Numbered from the stretch's first letter, positions 15,742-22,032 are shown. The stretch: 23,471 nt of DNA from Streptosporangiaceae bacterium (GCA_025934635.1 JAICWX010000121.1:1-23471); one strand, 5' to 3'. Program-made: numbers and translations. Notes: generated by a model not told the origin, from the letters alone.

Positions 15742-16665
15742 ATGAGCGTTCCGAAGGTGGCAGCGGTGATCGGCGCCGGGACGATGGGCCCCGGCATGGC
15801 GGCGGTACTCGCCCGCGCCGGTTCCGCGGTACGGTTGTACGACATCAGCGCCGAGGTGCTCGAGCGGGCCCGGGCCGGCTGCCAGCTCGCGGCCGGCGCG
15901 CTGGACCGGGTGGAGGCGGCGTCCGCGCCGGGCGGCTCGGTCGTCTTCGAATCAGACCTCGGCCAGGCGCTGGCCGGCGCCGAGCTGGTCCTCGAGGCCG
16001 TCCCCGAGAAGCTGGACCTCAAGCGCGACGTCATCGCCGCCTTCGAGGACCACCTCACGGACGACGCGATCATCGCCTCGAACACCTCGGGCATCCCGAT
16101 CACCCAGATCGCCACCGCGCTGAAGCACCCGGGCCGCCTGGTCGGCATGCACTGGTCGAACCCGCCCCACCTGATCCCGATGATCGAGGTGGTGCCGGGG
16201 GAGCAGACCGCGGCCGCGACCACGGCCGCGATCATCGCGATCATCGCGGCGTTCGGCTACGAGGCGGTCACCGAGAAGGAGGTACCCGGCTTCGTCGAGA
16301 ACCGGATCCTCTACGCCATCCTGCGCGAGTGCCTGTCGCTGGTGGAGCAGGGCATCGTCTCCGAGGCCGACATGGACACCTGCGTCAAGTGGGGGATCGG
16401 GTACAAGCTCGCCGTGATCGGCCCGATGCGGCTGCTCGACCTGGCCGGCCTGGACATCTACTCCAGCGTCGCCTCCTACCTCAACCCCGACCTGTCCGCC
16501 GCCACCGAGGTACCCGCGATGATCAGGGAAAAAGCAGACGCCGGGCAGCTCGGCATGAAGACCCTCGGCGGCATCTACCCTTACACGGCCGAACAGGTCG
16601 CCGAACGCCGGGCCGAGATCGCCCAGGGCCTGATCGCGGTCCGCAAGACCCTCTCGGCTCTGTGA
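15742..16665 (+). CDS. 3-hydroxyacyl-CoA dehydrogenase family NAD-dependent dehydrogenase
   Basis: This 307-aa enzyme oxidises a beta-hydroxy acid or its CoA ester. The N-terminal Rossmann motif is GAGTMGPG (about residues 10-17), and LYDIS marks the NAD-ribose acidic residue. The catalytic region is NTSGIPITQIA, then GMHWSNPPHLIPMIEVV with the His and Glu of the dyad. The helical C-terminal domain begins at GFVENRILYAILREC. The lack of a partner thiolase or hydratase suggests a free hydroxy acid dehydrogenase (lambda-crystallin/L-gulonate or carnitine dehydrogenase-like) rather than fatty acid oxidation. ATG 15742 has a strong GGAGGTAAGG site and follows the Mo subunit by 17 nt. The gene sits between two subunits of the Mo hydroxylase, which is an unusual place. 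Confidence 0.9.
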   Translation: MSVPKVAAVIGAGTMGPGMAAVLARAGSAVRLYDISAEVLERARAGCQLAAGALDRVEAASAPGGSVVFESDLGQALAGAELVLEAVPEKLDLKRDVIAAFEDHLTDDAIIASNTSGIPITQIATALKHPGRLVGMHWSNPPHLIPMIEVVPGEQTAAATTAAIIAIIAAFGYEAVTEKEVPGFVENRILYAILRECLSLVEQGIVSEADMDTCVKWGIGYKLAVIGPMRLLDLAGLDIYSSVASYLNPDLSAATEVPAMIREKADAGQLGMKTLGGIYPYTAEQVAERRAEIAQGLIAVRKTLSAL

Positions 16666-16688
16666 GGCAGCCATGAAGCCCACGATGA

Positions 16689-16757
16689 AGGTCGGAGGAG
16701 GCGCACTGGATCACCGGCCAGATGCTGACCGCCGACGGCGGCCACACCCGTCATTGA
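16689..16757 (+). pseudogene. C-terminal remnant of a short-chain dehydrogenase/reductase (SDR)
   Basis: The frame ending at TGA 16755-16757 reads RSEEAHWITGQMLTADGG followed by HTRH and stop. This is the characteristic SDR C-terminus (SEEAxWITGQxLxxDGG). The frame is closed by a TGA at 16686-16688 immediately upstream, and no start codon or Rossmann domain exists, so only about 22 codons of a roughly 250-codon gene remain. The remnant's stop region supplies part of the purine-rich ribosome site of the FAD subunit downstream (GAGGTTAAGG), which may be why the fragment persists. Confidence 0.75.
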
Positions 16758-16773
16758 GGTTAAGGCCAGCACC

Positions 16774-17643
16774 GTGAAACTCCCGCCGTTCGCCCTGCAT
16801 CGCCCCGAGTCGGTCGGGCAGGCCTCGCGCCTGCTCGCCGACCTGGGTGATGAGGGGGCCGCCTACTGCGGCGGCACCGAGCTGCTGCTGGCCATGAAGC
16901 TCGGCCTCGCCAGCTACGAGCACCTGGTCGACCTGAAGCGGATCAGCGCCCTGCGCGGCATCACTGGCCTGCAATCCGGCGGTGTCCGGATCGGCGCGGC
17001 GGCCACCCACCGCGAGATCGAGACCTCCGCCACCCTGCGCGCCCCCTACCCCGAGCTGTGCGCGATGATCTCGCAGGTGGCGAACGTGCGAGTGCGTTCG
17101 GTCGGCACCCTGGGCGGGAACCTGTGCTTCGCCGACCCGCACTCCGACCCGGCCTCGTTCCTGCTGGCGGCGGGCGCCACGATGATCTGCCAGCACGGCG
17201 AGGCCACCCGCCGGCTCCCCGCCGCCGCCTTCCTGACCGGCCCGTACGAGACCGCGCTGGCCCCCGGCGAGCTGCTCACCGCCGTCGAGCTTCCGGCCCG
17301 CCCGCACCGCACCGCCCTATCCCACCTCCGCATGAAATTGACCGAACGACCCGCCGTCACCGTCACCGTCATGCTCACCCTCGGCGCAAATGAGGTCGCC
17401 CAGGCCAGCTTGATCGTCGGCTCGGTCGGCAGCGTCCCGTTCGCCGCCGACACGGCGATCCTGGCCGGCGCCGCGGCCGCGGATTTCGGTGCCCGCGCCG
17501 AAGCCTGCGCCGAGCAAGCCGCCGCCGGCTGCACCCCGCTATCCGACGGCGAGGCCTCCGCCGAGTACCTCCGCCACCTAGTCTTCGTCCATGCCCGCCA
17601 GGCCCTCGGGGACGCCTTCGCCCGTGCCTCCCAGCCCCGCTGA
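16774..17643 (+). CDS. Molybdenum hydroxylase medium (FAD-binding) subunit
   Basis: This 289-aa subunit of the CoxM/XdhB type carries FAD, the exit point for electrons of the Mo hydroxylase. It opens with FALHRPESVGQASRLLADLG. The FAD motifs are YCGGTELLLAMK (near residue 29) and SVGTLGGNLCFADPHSDPAS (about 109-128), close to the family AGGQSL and TIGG patterns. The C-terminal CO-dehydrogenase-flavoprotein domain follows and the length is normal. The GTG start lies 8 nt after an AAGG site, just after the SDR remnant. It is separated from the other two subunits by the dehydrogenase gene and the remnant. The 3' end overlaps the start of the damaged Mug-like gene. Confidence 0.93.
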   Translation: MKLPPFALHRPESVGQASRLLADLGDEGAAYCGGTELLLAMKLGLASYEHLVDLKRISALRGITGLQSGGVRIGAAATHREIETSATLRAPYPELCAMISQVANVRVRSVGTLGGNLCFADPHSDPASFLLAAGATMICQHGEATRRLPAAAFLTGPYETALAPGELLTAVELPARPHRTALSHLRMKLTERPAVTVTVMLTLGANEVAQASLIVGSVGSVPFAADTAILAGAAAADFGARAEACAEQAAAGCTPLSDGEASAEYLRHLVFVHARQALGDAFARASQPR

Positions 17644-17950
17644 CCTCCAGGCGGCCAAGAACCGCACCATCCCCGACGTCCTGCCACCCCCAGGCGAACA
17701 ACTTCTGGTCCTGTTCTGCGGCATCCAGGCCCTGGTCTCCGCGTACCACCCCCGCGTCCTGGCCATCGCCGGCGTCACCGCCTACCGCACCGCCTTCGCC
17801 CGCCCCCGCGCCGCCGCCGGCCCTCAGCCCGATCCCCTGGGCACCACCCCCATCTGGGTCCTCCCCAACCCCAGCGGCCTCAACGCCTCCTGGACCCTGC
17901 CCCGCATCACCGCCGCCTTCCGTGAGCTCCGCGAAGCGACCGGGGCGTGA
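17624..17950 (+). pseudogene. Mismatch-specific uracil/thymine-DNA glycosylase (Mug/TDG type), internally deleted
   Basis: The 108-aa frame begins PADLQAAKNRTIPDVLPP and reaches LLVLFCGI, the start of the Mug active-site motif GINPG. It then jumps directly to QALVSAYHPRVLAIAGVTAYRTAF and ends with PLGTTPIWVLPNPSGLNASWTL, the intact C-terminal signature. Family members are about 165-185 aa, so roughly 65-75 residues are missing between GI and QALV, including the catalytic Asn-Pro-Gly and most of the substrate pocket. The frame is still open, so a short inactive protein could be made. The likely start is GTG 17624, overlapping the FAD subunit stop. It has no obvious link to the catabolic operon. 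Confidence 0.75.
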
Positions 17951-17966
17951 GCCCGCGGCACAGAAG

Positions 17967-18005
17967 TGACGGGGATGTGACCGCCGCCGCCGGGAAGTCC
18001 CGTCA
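17967..18005. terminator. Candidate bidirectional terminator between convergent genes
   Basis: TGACGGG (17967-17973) and CCCGTCA (17999-18005) form 7-nt arms around a 25-nt GC-rich loop, in the gap between the Mug-like remnant and the minus-strand YdeI-family gene. The right arm includes the stop codon of the latter. There is no clear T tract, so this is only a weak call. Confidence 0.3.
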
Positions 18006-18473
18006 GGAACGCGGCCGTTCCTTGATCCCGCTGGCGAGCAAGCCCGTCACCTCGGCGATCCGCGCCGCGCGCAGGTCCGGCCGCCGCTTCGTGGCGTCGA
18101 TGTACCGCAGGTAGCCCTTGCGGTAGAACTGCGCGAGCGTGTCGAAGAACGCACCGGCCGCCGGGTTGGCCTCCAGCGCGGCCGCGATGTCCTCCGCCAG
18201 CTCACCGCGCTGCGGCCCCTCGGGTGACAGTTCCACCGGCACCTGCGAGCCGACCGCGATACCGGCATGCTGCATTCTGGCCGGGTTCAGCGTGAACGCC
18301 CACCCGCTGTCGCCCGGCTCGAGCGTCACCCGCACCCGGCAGCCGTTGACGGTGCCGCTCACGTGATGCATAGCCTTCACACCCCACTCAGCATCCGGGT
18401 CGAAGGGCACCACGATCAGCGCGTGGCCGCGGGGACCGGCCGCGATCCGGACATCAAACCGCTGAACAGGCAT
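18003..18473 (-). CDS. DUF1905/YdeI-OmpD-associated family protein
   Basis: This 156-aa protein has two recognisable halves. Residues 1-85 are a DUF1905 beta-barrel-like domain (FDVRIAAGPRGHALIVVPFD, VSGTVNGCRVRVTL). Residues 95-155 match the C-terminal helical domain of the YdeI/OmpD-associated family, with AFFDTLAQFYRKGYLRYIDATKRRPDLRAARIAEVT split over the helices. YdeI-type proteins have been linked to stress or antimicrobial-peptide tolerance in enterobacteria, but the molecular role of actinobacterial members is not established. There is no signal peptide or membrane segment. It lies downstream of, and in the same direction as, the HNH gene, with a gap of 100 nt containing a tandem duplication. 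Confidence 0.8.
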   Translation of the reverse strand: MPVQRFDVRIAAGPRGHALIVVPFDPDAEWGVKAMHHVSGTVNGCRVRVTLEPGDSGWAFTLNPARMQHAGIAVGSQVPVELSPEGPQRGELAEDIAAALEANPAAGAFFDTLAQFYRKGYLRYIDATKRRPDLRAARIAEVTGLLASGIKERPRS

Positions 18474-18516
18474 GGCTCATCGTGACATGGCGCCCGCCGG
18501 TCCAGTGCGGCCACTC

Positions 18517-18548
18517 TTCATACCCGCCTCTGTTCATACCCGCCTCTG
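18517..18548. repeat. Perfect 16-bp tandem duplication
   Basis: TTCATACCCGCCTCTG occurs twice head to tail (18517-18532 and 18533-18548) between the HNH gene and the YdeI-family gene. Read on the minus strand, each copy contains a TATGAA hexamer preceded by GGG, so the duplication doubles a weak -10-like element ahead of the YdeI-family gene. No partner -35 box is convincing. Confidence 0.7.
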
Positions 18549-18573
18549 CGCTGGCTGGTGTCCCGCACCCGGC

Positions 18574-20304
18574 TCAGATCGGGTAGCGGGTGGGCTCGGT
18601 GGTATAGCTCCTCCCGGAGGGCGTGGTCCACCGGAACGTCCCGCCGGGGAGCTGGTCCACTGTCCATTTCGGGTGCTGCTTGAGCCGGTGGTCATGCCGG
18701 CATTTGGGGCCGGCGTTGCACAGGCACGTCCGCCCGCCCGCTTCGTACGGGGTGTTGTGCTCGAAGTCGCAGGCCGCGGCGGGTCGGCGGCAGACCGGAC
18801 TGGTACAGGTGGCGTGCCGGACCTGGGCCAGGTGCCGGAGCCGGACCCCCGGATCGTGCCCCTTGGCCTCGAACTGGTGATCACAGTGCTCGGTCCCGAG
18901 CGAATAGAGCTCGATGATCAGGTCCGGCCCGTCCCCTTGGGTGCGAAGCCGCCAGGTCCCGTATCCGCCCGGCGGCCCGTCCCGCCTTTCGGGGGTGAAG
19001 CTGAACCCGCCCGGCCCGTCCCTGGTCCCACCCGGTATCCCCGGTTTCCTGTGTTTCCCGTGTCCCTTGGGTGCGGCCCGACCGCATCCGTGCGCCACGG
19101 CGTGTCCCTGCCCGTCGGTCACCGTCACGCACCACGTCGTCTTCGGGTTCCGAGCGGCCGCCCGAGCCAGGTCGCGGGCGAGCCAGGGGTCGATGGGCCC
19201 GATCCCGCCCAGCTCCCCGGGCCGGCCCGCCAGCCCGGTCAGCGTCACCAGCGGGACCGTCAAGGTCCCCCGGACCGCGAACCCGGCCGGGACCACCCCG
19301 CCTTGCGCGGTTCCGTCCTCGGTCCGGGGCCGGGAGTCCTGGCCCAGCAGCAGGTCCAGGTAGGCCCGGGCGCGCAGTTCGTCCATGCTGCCCTCGAGCC
19401 CCGCGTTGCGGAGTTCATGCGCCCATGCGGTGATCCGCTGATCGGCGGCCAGGACCTCGGCGGGCGGGAGTTCCCGGCCCATCAACGCCGCGTTCCCGCT
19501 GTCCTCCGCCCACCGCTGCACCCGGGTGTCCTTCGCCGCGGCCTCCCTCCGGCCGCGGGCCTTCTCCGGCGCCACGTCCATGACGGCCCGGGCGATCGCA
19601 CGACGCAGCCCGCCCGGGGTCAGCCGTCCGGCCCGGCCCAGCACCAGCGCTTCCGCCGCCCGCGCCTCGGCCGGGTCCAGCGGCGCCGTCGCATAGACGA
19701 TGATCTTCACCCGGGACTCCGGCAGGCGGCCAGCCAGGAACAGGGCCATCGTCTCGGGCAGCTTGACCGCCAGGTCATGCGCCCGGCTCATCAGGTCCTC
19801 CGCCGCGCCCCGGTTTTCCGCGAACAGCAGCCGCAGCTCATCCACCGCGAACTCATCCCACACCGCCGGCATCCCCGACTGCCTGTCGGCCGCGCAGCCC
19901 GGCTCGGCCCGCCGCCGGATGAACTCCGCTACCGCCGCGTGCTTGCGGGCGCAGGCATACGCCTCCTGCCGGCCCCACGCCGCGATCACCCCGTCCAGCT
20001 CGTTATCCGAGACGCCGGCGTACCGGTCGTCGTCCCCGGCCGCGCCCGAGGCGAAGAACGCCAGCGACATGCCCCCGGGCAGCGCATCCAGCACCCCGTC
20101 CGCCGCGAACCCGGACACCGCACCCGCCCACGACCCAGGCTCCGGGTCAGGCTCCACCTCGTCCTCACCGGAGGCAGGCGGCTCGTCATCGGCCGCGGTG
20201 GCATCGCACCACGCCTCCCACTCCGCCGCCGACATCCAGTCAGGGGCGGGAAGGGGGTCGCCGGGCTCTGAGGCGGGATCCGCGTGAGCCGGTCCAGAGG
20301 GCAT
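18574..20304 (-). CDS. DUF222 / 13E12-repeat family HNH endonuclease-domain protein
   Basis: This 576-aa protein belongs to the large actinobacterial DUF222-HNH family. An acidic, low-complexity N-terminus is followed by the DUF222 helical region (about 70-330: DNELDGVIAAWGRQEAYACA, AVAEFIRRR, AARAAEALVLGRAGRLTPGGLRRAI). The C-terminal HNH domain has CTSPVCRRPAAACDFEHNTP, with H516, N530 and H537/H539 (CRHDHRLK) and paired cysteines likely binding a structural zinc. ATG 20304 is preferred over an in-frame ATG at 20370 because GGGAGGT lies 6-12 nt upstream and the longer start would lie inside the promoter. The family is often multicopy and its biological role is poorly known. DNA cleavage is inferred from the HNH motif. 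Confidence 0.9.
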   Translation of the reverse strand: MPSGPAHADPASEPGDPLPAPDWMSAAEWEAWCDATAADDEPPASGEDEVEPDPEPGSWAGAVSGFAADGVLDALPGGMSLAFFASGAAGDDDRYAGVSDNELDGVIAAWGRQEAYACARKHAAVAEFIRRRAEPGCAADRQSGMPAVWDEFAVDELRLLFAENRGAAEDLMSRAHDLAVKLPETMALFLAGRLPESRVKIIVYATAPLDPAEARAAEALVLGRAGRLTPGGLRRAIARAVMDVAPEKARGRREAAAKDTRVQRWAEDSGNAALMGRELPPAEVLAADQRITAWAHELRNAGLEGSMDELRARAYLDLLLGQDSRPRTEDGTAQGGVVPAGFAVRGTLTVPLVTLTGLAGRPGELGGIGPIDPWLARDLARAAARNPKTTWCVTVTDGQGHAVAHGCGRAAPKGHGKHRKPGIPGGTRDGPGGFSFTPERRDGPPGGYGTWRLRTQGDGPDLIIELYSLGTEHCDHQFEAKGHDPGVRLRHLAQVRHATCTSPVCRRPAAACDFEHNTPYEAGGRTCLCNAGPKCRHDHRLKQHPKWTVDQLPGGTFRWTTPSGRSYTTEPTRYPI

Positions 20305-20341
20305 GACACCTCCCTCGTTCGGGAGAATTGATCTATCGAAT

Positions 20342-20370
20342 ATAATACCGAAAGACCGCCTGTCAGTCAA
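20342..20370 (-). promoter_or_regulatory. Near-consensus SigA promoter for the DUF222-HNH gene
   Basis: On the minus strand TTGACT (20370-20365) and TATTAT (20347-20342) are exactly 17 nt apart, in an AT-rich patch that contrasts with the flanking GC-rich DNA. Transcription would start near 20335, giving a leader of about 30 nt that contains the GGGAGGT ribosome site of ATG 20304. Confidence 0.7.
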
Positions 20371-20515
20371 CGAAATAAGCTGCCGAGTGTGGCGTGTCGC
20401 GCCCGTCGCCAGGTCATGGCGATTTCAGCAGCGCTCGGACAACCACGCTTGATATAAGTGCCAAGGGCAGTCTGGCCGGCGGGCTCACGATTCAAGACGC
20501 CATCGCGCTGCGGCG

Positions 20516-20583
20516 AGCACTGCGAGAGCGGAGAGAGCACTGCGAGAGCGGAGAGCAATGCGAGAGCGGAGAGCAATGCGAGA
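20516..20583 (+). repeat. 18-bp tandem repeat, about 3.7 copies, carrying the start site of the next gene
   Basis: The units are AGCACTGCGAGAGCGGAG (20516-20533, then an extra AG), the same again (20536-20553), AGCAATGCGAGAGCGGAG (20554-20571), and a partial copy AGCAATGCGAGA (20572-20583). Each unit carries a GGAG Shine-Dalgarno core and, 5 nt later in the next unit, ATG (copies 3 and 4) or CTG (copies 1 and 2). The 18-nt period keeps ATG 20558 and ATG 20576 in the same frame. Confidence 0.85.
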
Positions 20584-21031
20584 AGTCAAGGCGCCGTCGC
20601 GACCGGGCTTTGAACGGCGCATCTTCCTGGCCGGAAGCATCGAGATGGGGAAGGCCGAGCAGTGGCAAGAGCGAATCGCGGATGCCCTCTCCGACGTCGG
20701 CGATCTCGTCATCCTCAACCCGCGCCGTGATGGCTGGGACGGCAGCTGGGAGCAGCGAGCGGATAACCCGCAGTTCTTCGAGCAGGTGAACTGGGAACTG
20801 GACATGCTTGATGCCGCCGACATCGTGGTCATGTACCTCGCGCCCGGCACCAGGTCGCCGGTCAGCCTCCTCGAGCTCGGCCTCTGCGCCCGTTCGGGCA
20901 AGCTGAAGGTGTGCTGCCCCGAGGGATTCTGGCGCCGGGGCAACGTGGAAGTGGTGTGCCGGCGGTACCAGATACCGCTGTTCGGCACCCTTGATGGCCT
21001 CCTCGCCGACCTGAAGCGCCAGACAGCGTAA
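20558..21031 (+). CDS. Nucleoside 2-deoxyribosyltransferase-like protein
   Basis: The protein is 157 aa from ATG 20558, or 151 aa from ATG 20576. Both ATGs lie in the tandem repeat with identical GGAG sites, so the true start is undecided. The Nuc_deoxyrib_tr2-like domain has RIFLAGSIEMG (P-loop-like first strand), LVILNPRRDGWDG, FFEQVNWELDMLDAADIVVMYL and the active-site block SPVSLLELGL, with E106 the likely nucleophile Glu. These enzymes exchange or hydrolyse the base of deoxynucleosides, and related proteins occur in phage and nucleotide salvage. A frameshifted HAD-like gene follows 11 nt downstream, so the two were probably an operon acting on nucleotides. About 200 nt upstream contain no gene and only a weak TATAAG-like element near 20452. 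Confidence 0.8.
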   Translation: MRERRAMREVKAPSRPGFERRIFLAGSIEMGKAEQWQERIADALSDVGDLVILNPRRDGWDGSWEQRADNPQFFEQVNWELDMLDAADIVVMYLAPGTRSPVSLLELGLCARSGKLKVCCPEGFWRRGNVEVVCRRYQIPLFGTLDGLLADLKRQTA

Positions 21032-21042
21032 ATTGCCCTAAT

Positions 21043-21338
21043 GTGAAGATCGGCCTGGACTACTGGCAGGTGTGCAGTCACCCATCGCTGCCGAGGTGGC
21101 GGAGCTCGGGATACCGAACTCTGGTGTGCACGAGGTCATATTCCGGCACCCGCGGGAGTCGCCAGAACTCAAGCTGGCTAAATGCGTAGAACTGGGCATC
21201 CAGGCCTTCTACGACGACCGCGAGGACGTCTGCCGCCTGCTGAACCAGCACAGCATCCTGGCCCTTCACGTGCTCCGCAGGGACCCCGCCGCCGGAGACC
21301 TATCTGCCGAACGCGACGCTACGCCCACCGCAACATGA
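21043..21338 (+). pseudogene. Broken HAD-superfamily phosphatase-like gene
   Basis: A GTG at 21043 opens with VKIGLDYWQVCSHP, the start of a HAD fold with the motif-1 Asp in IGLDYW. This frame is soon lost. A different frame (from about 21072 to the TGA at 21336-21338) continues with AAEVAELGIPNSGVHEVIF, then the motif-3 Lys region LKLAKCVELGIQ and motif-4 FYDDREDVCRLL. The two pieces are offset by one frame, and the motif-2 region expected between them is missing, so there is both a deletion and a frameshift. The intact relative would be roughly 120-150 aa longer in the middle or N-terminal part. I infer a pseudogene. A sequencing error alone would not explain the missing segment. Confidence 0.65.
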
Positions 21339-21360
21339 GCAGCCGAGATGCTCACTTTTA

Positions 21361-21378
21361 CTGTACAGAGTGTACACT
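21361..21378. promoter_or_regulatory. TGTACA-type operator of the toxin-antitoxin operon
   Basis: CTGTACAG (21361-21368) and AGTGTACACT (21369-21378) are two adjacent perfect palindromes, each with a TGTACA core. TGTACA-centred palindrome pairs are the known binding sites of YefM-type antitoxins in E. coli. The cores here are 9 bp apart. A TACACT hexamer (21373-21378) could be the -10 box, placing the transcription start almost at ATG 21387, so the mRNA may be leaderless and binding would directly block RNA polymerase. Confidence 0.65.
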
Positions 21379-21386
21379 TTGACGTC

Positions 21387-21650
21387 ATGGACGATTCTTA
21401 CAGCCTGACGTCGGCCCGGACTCACCTGGGTGAACTAGTCTCCCGGGCCCGGTATTCACATCGTCCGGTCGCGATCACCGAGCACGGCAAGCCTTCGGTG
21501 GCCATCATCAACATCGACGACCTCGCCGACCTGGAAGACCGGGCCGCGCTGGCCGCCCATTATGCCGACAGGCTGGCCGGACGCGACGGCGTCCCGTTGG
21601 CTGACCTGGACGCGGCACTGGACGGGATCGACGCTGACGACGCTCGATGA
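21387..21650 (+). CDS. Type II antitoxin, Phd/YefM family
   Basis: This 87-aa antitoxin neutralises the RelE-type toxin encoded next and represses the operon. The N-terminal DNA-binding part has the Phd/YefM pattern SLTSARTHLGELVSRARY then RPVAITEHGKPSVAIINIDDLADLE. The C-terminal half is acidic and presumably disordered, the part that wraps the toxin. ATG 21387 is chosen because it follows the operator directly and gives the family-normal start. An upstream in-frame ATG (21348) would put the operator inside the gene. The stop overlaps the toxin ATG by 4 nt. Confidence 0.9.
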   Translation: MDDSYSLTSARTHLGELVSRARYSHRPVAITEHGKPSVAIINIDDLADLEDRAALAAHYADRLAGRDGVPLADLDAALDGIDADDAR

Positions 21651-21901
21651 GCTTTACCGTCGTCGTGCAGGAGACTGCGCTGCGGGCGCTGGCCCGGATC
21701 CGCGCAGAAGATAAGGAGTCATTCGCCTCGATCAAGCGGACGCTGGCTGCACTGGCCGAACAGCCGCATCCGGACCAGGCGGTGGCGTGGGGAGGCAGCG
21801 GAATCTACCGCCTGCGCCTGCCCGGCATCCGGATCCTGTACGAGGTGAACGAGGACGTGGCGACCGTCTACGTCATCAACGTTGCCGTCACGGCCTCGTA
21901 A
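21647..21901 (+). CDS. Type II toxin, RelE/ParE superfamily
   Basis: This 84-aa toxin probably cleaves mRNA on the ribosome as RelE/YoeB proteins do. The fold is visible as FTVVVQETALRALARI (strand and first helix), the helix FASIKRTLAALAEQP, then IYRLRLPGIRILYEVNEDVATVYVINV, which carries the basic RLRLPGIRI strand with candidate catalytic Arg residues. It begins in an ATGA overlap with the antitoxin, the usual antitoxin-first order. A strong hairpin follows 8 nt after the stop. Whether it is an RNase (RelE) or gyrase poison (ParE) cannot be decided by eye. The Phd/YefM partner favours the RNase type. Confidence 0.9.
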   Translation: MSFTVVVQETALRALARIRAEDKESFASIKRTLAALAEQPHPDQAVAWGGSGIYRLRLPGIRILYEVNEDVATVYVINVAVTAS

Positions 21902-21909
21902 GGCGAGCA

Positions 21910-21953
21910 GGCGGCGCGGGGCTCGCTCCGTTCCGCGAGCTCCCCGCGCCGCC
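21910..21953 (+). terminator. Strong hairpin after the toxin gene
   Basis: GGCGGCGCGGGG-CTCGC (21910-21926) pairs with GCGAG-CT-CCCCGCGCCGCC (21935-21953): 12 plus 5 base pairs with a 2-nt bulge and an 8-nt loop, followed by CTGGTTTCCT. It sits 8 nt after the toxin stop and is the likely terminator of the toxin-antitoxin operon. Confidence 0.7.
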
Positions 21954-21991
21954 CTGGTTTCCTAGCCCGCCCGCCAGGTAGCTGTGCGCGC

Positions 21992-22032
21992 GAGCCGCCG
22001 GCCCGCCCGTGCGGCGGGCGGGCCGGCGGCTC
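21992..22032. other. Perfect 18-bp GC-only-type hairpin
   Basis: The arms at 21992-22009 (GAGCCGCCGGCCCGCCCG) and 22015-22032 are perfectly complementary around the 5-nt loop TGCGG. There is no T tract on either side. It may be a second, bidirectional terminator of the U-less type seen in actinomycetes, or a structured RNA element. Confidence 0.75.

Noticed and set aside
13685..15742. Long open frame on the minus strand opposite the Mo hydroxylase large subunit
   Set aside because: It is a mirror of the GC-rich codon bias of the real gene. It reads as Gly/His/Arg/Val-rich sequence with no family motif, while the plus strand has all Mo-enzyme motifs.
12969..17643. Carbon monoxide dehydrogenase (CoxSLM)
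   Set aside because: The form I active-site loop AYxCSFR is absent in the large subunit, and the gene context is catabolic with no cox maturation genes.
20305..20370. Longer start of the HNH protein at ATG 20370
   Set aside because: It would begin at the -35 box of the TTGACT-17-TATTAT promoter. ATG 20304 has a good ribosome site downstream of that promoter.
20367..20576. Short minus-strand frame upstream of the HNH gene
   Set aside because: It overlaps the HNH promoter and the tandem repeat. The repeated LSALA segment is simply the repeat read backwards, and no ribosome site is present.
20516..20583. Possible CRISPR repeats
   Set aside because: The repeats are directly adjacent with no spacers, and the unit is only 18 bp. 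No cas genes are present.
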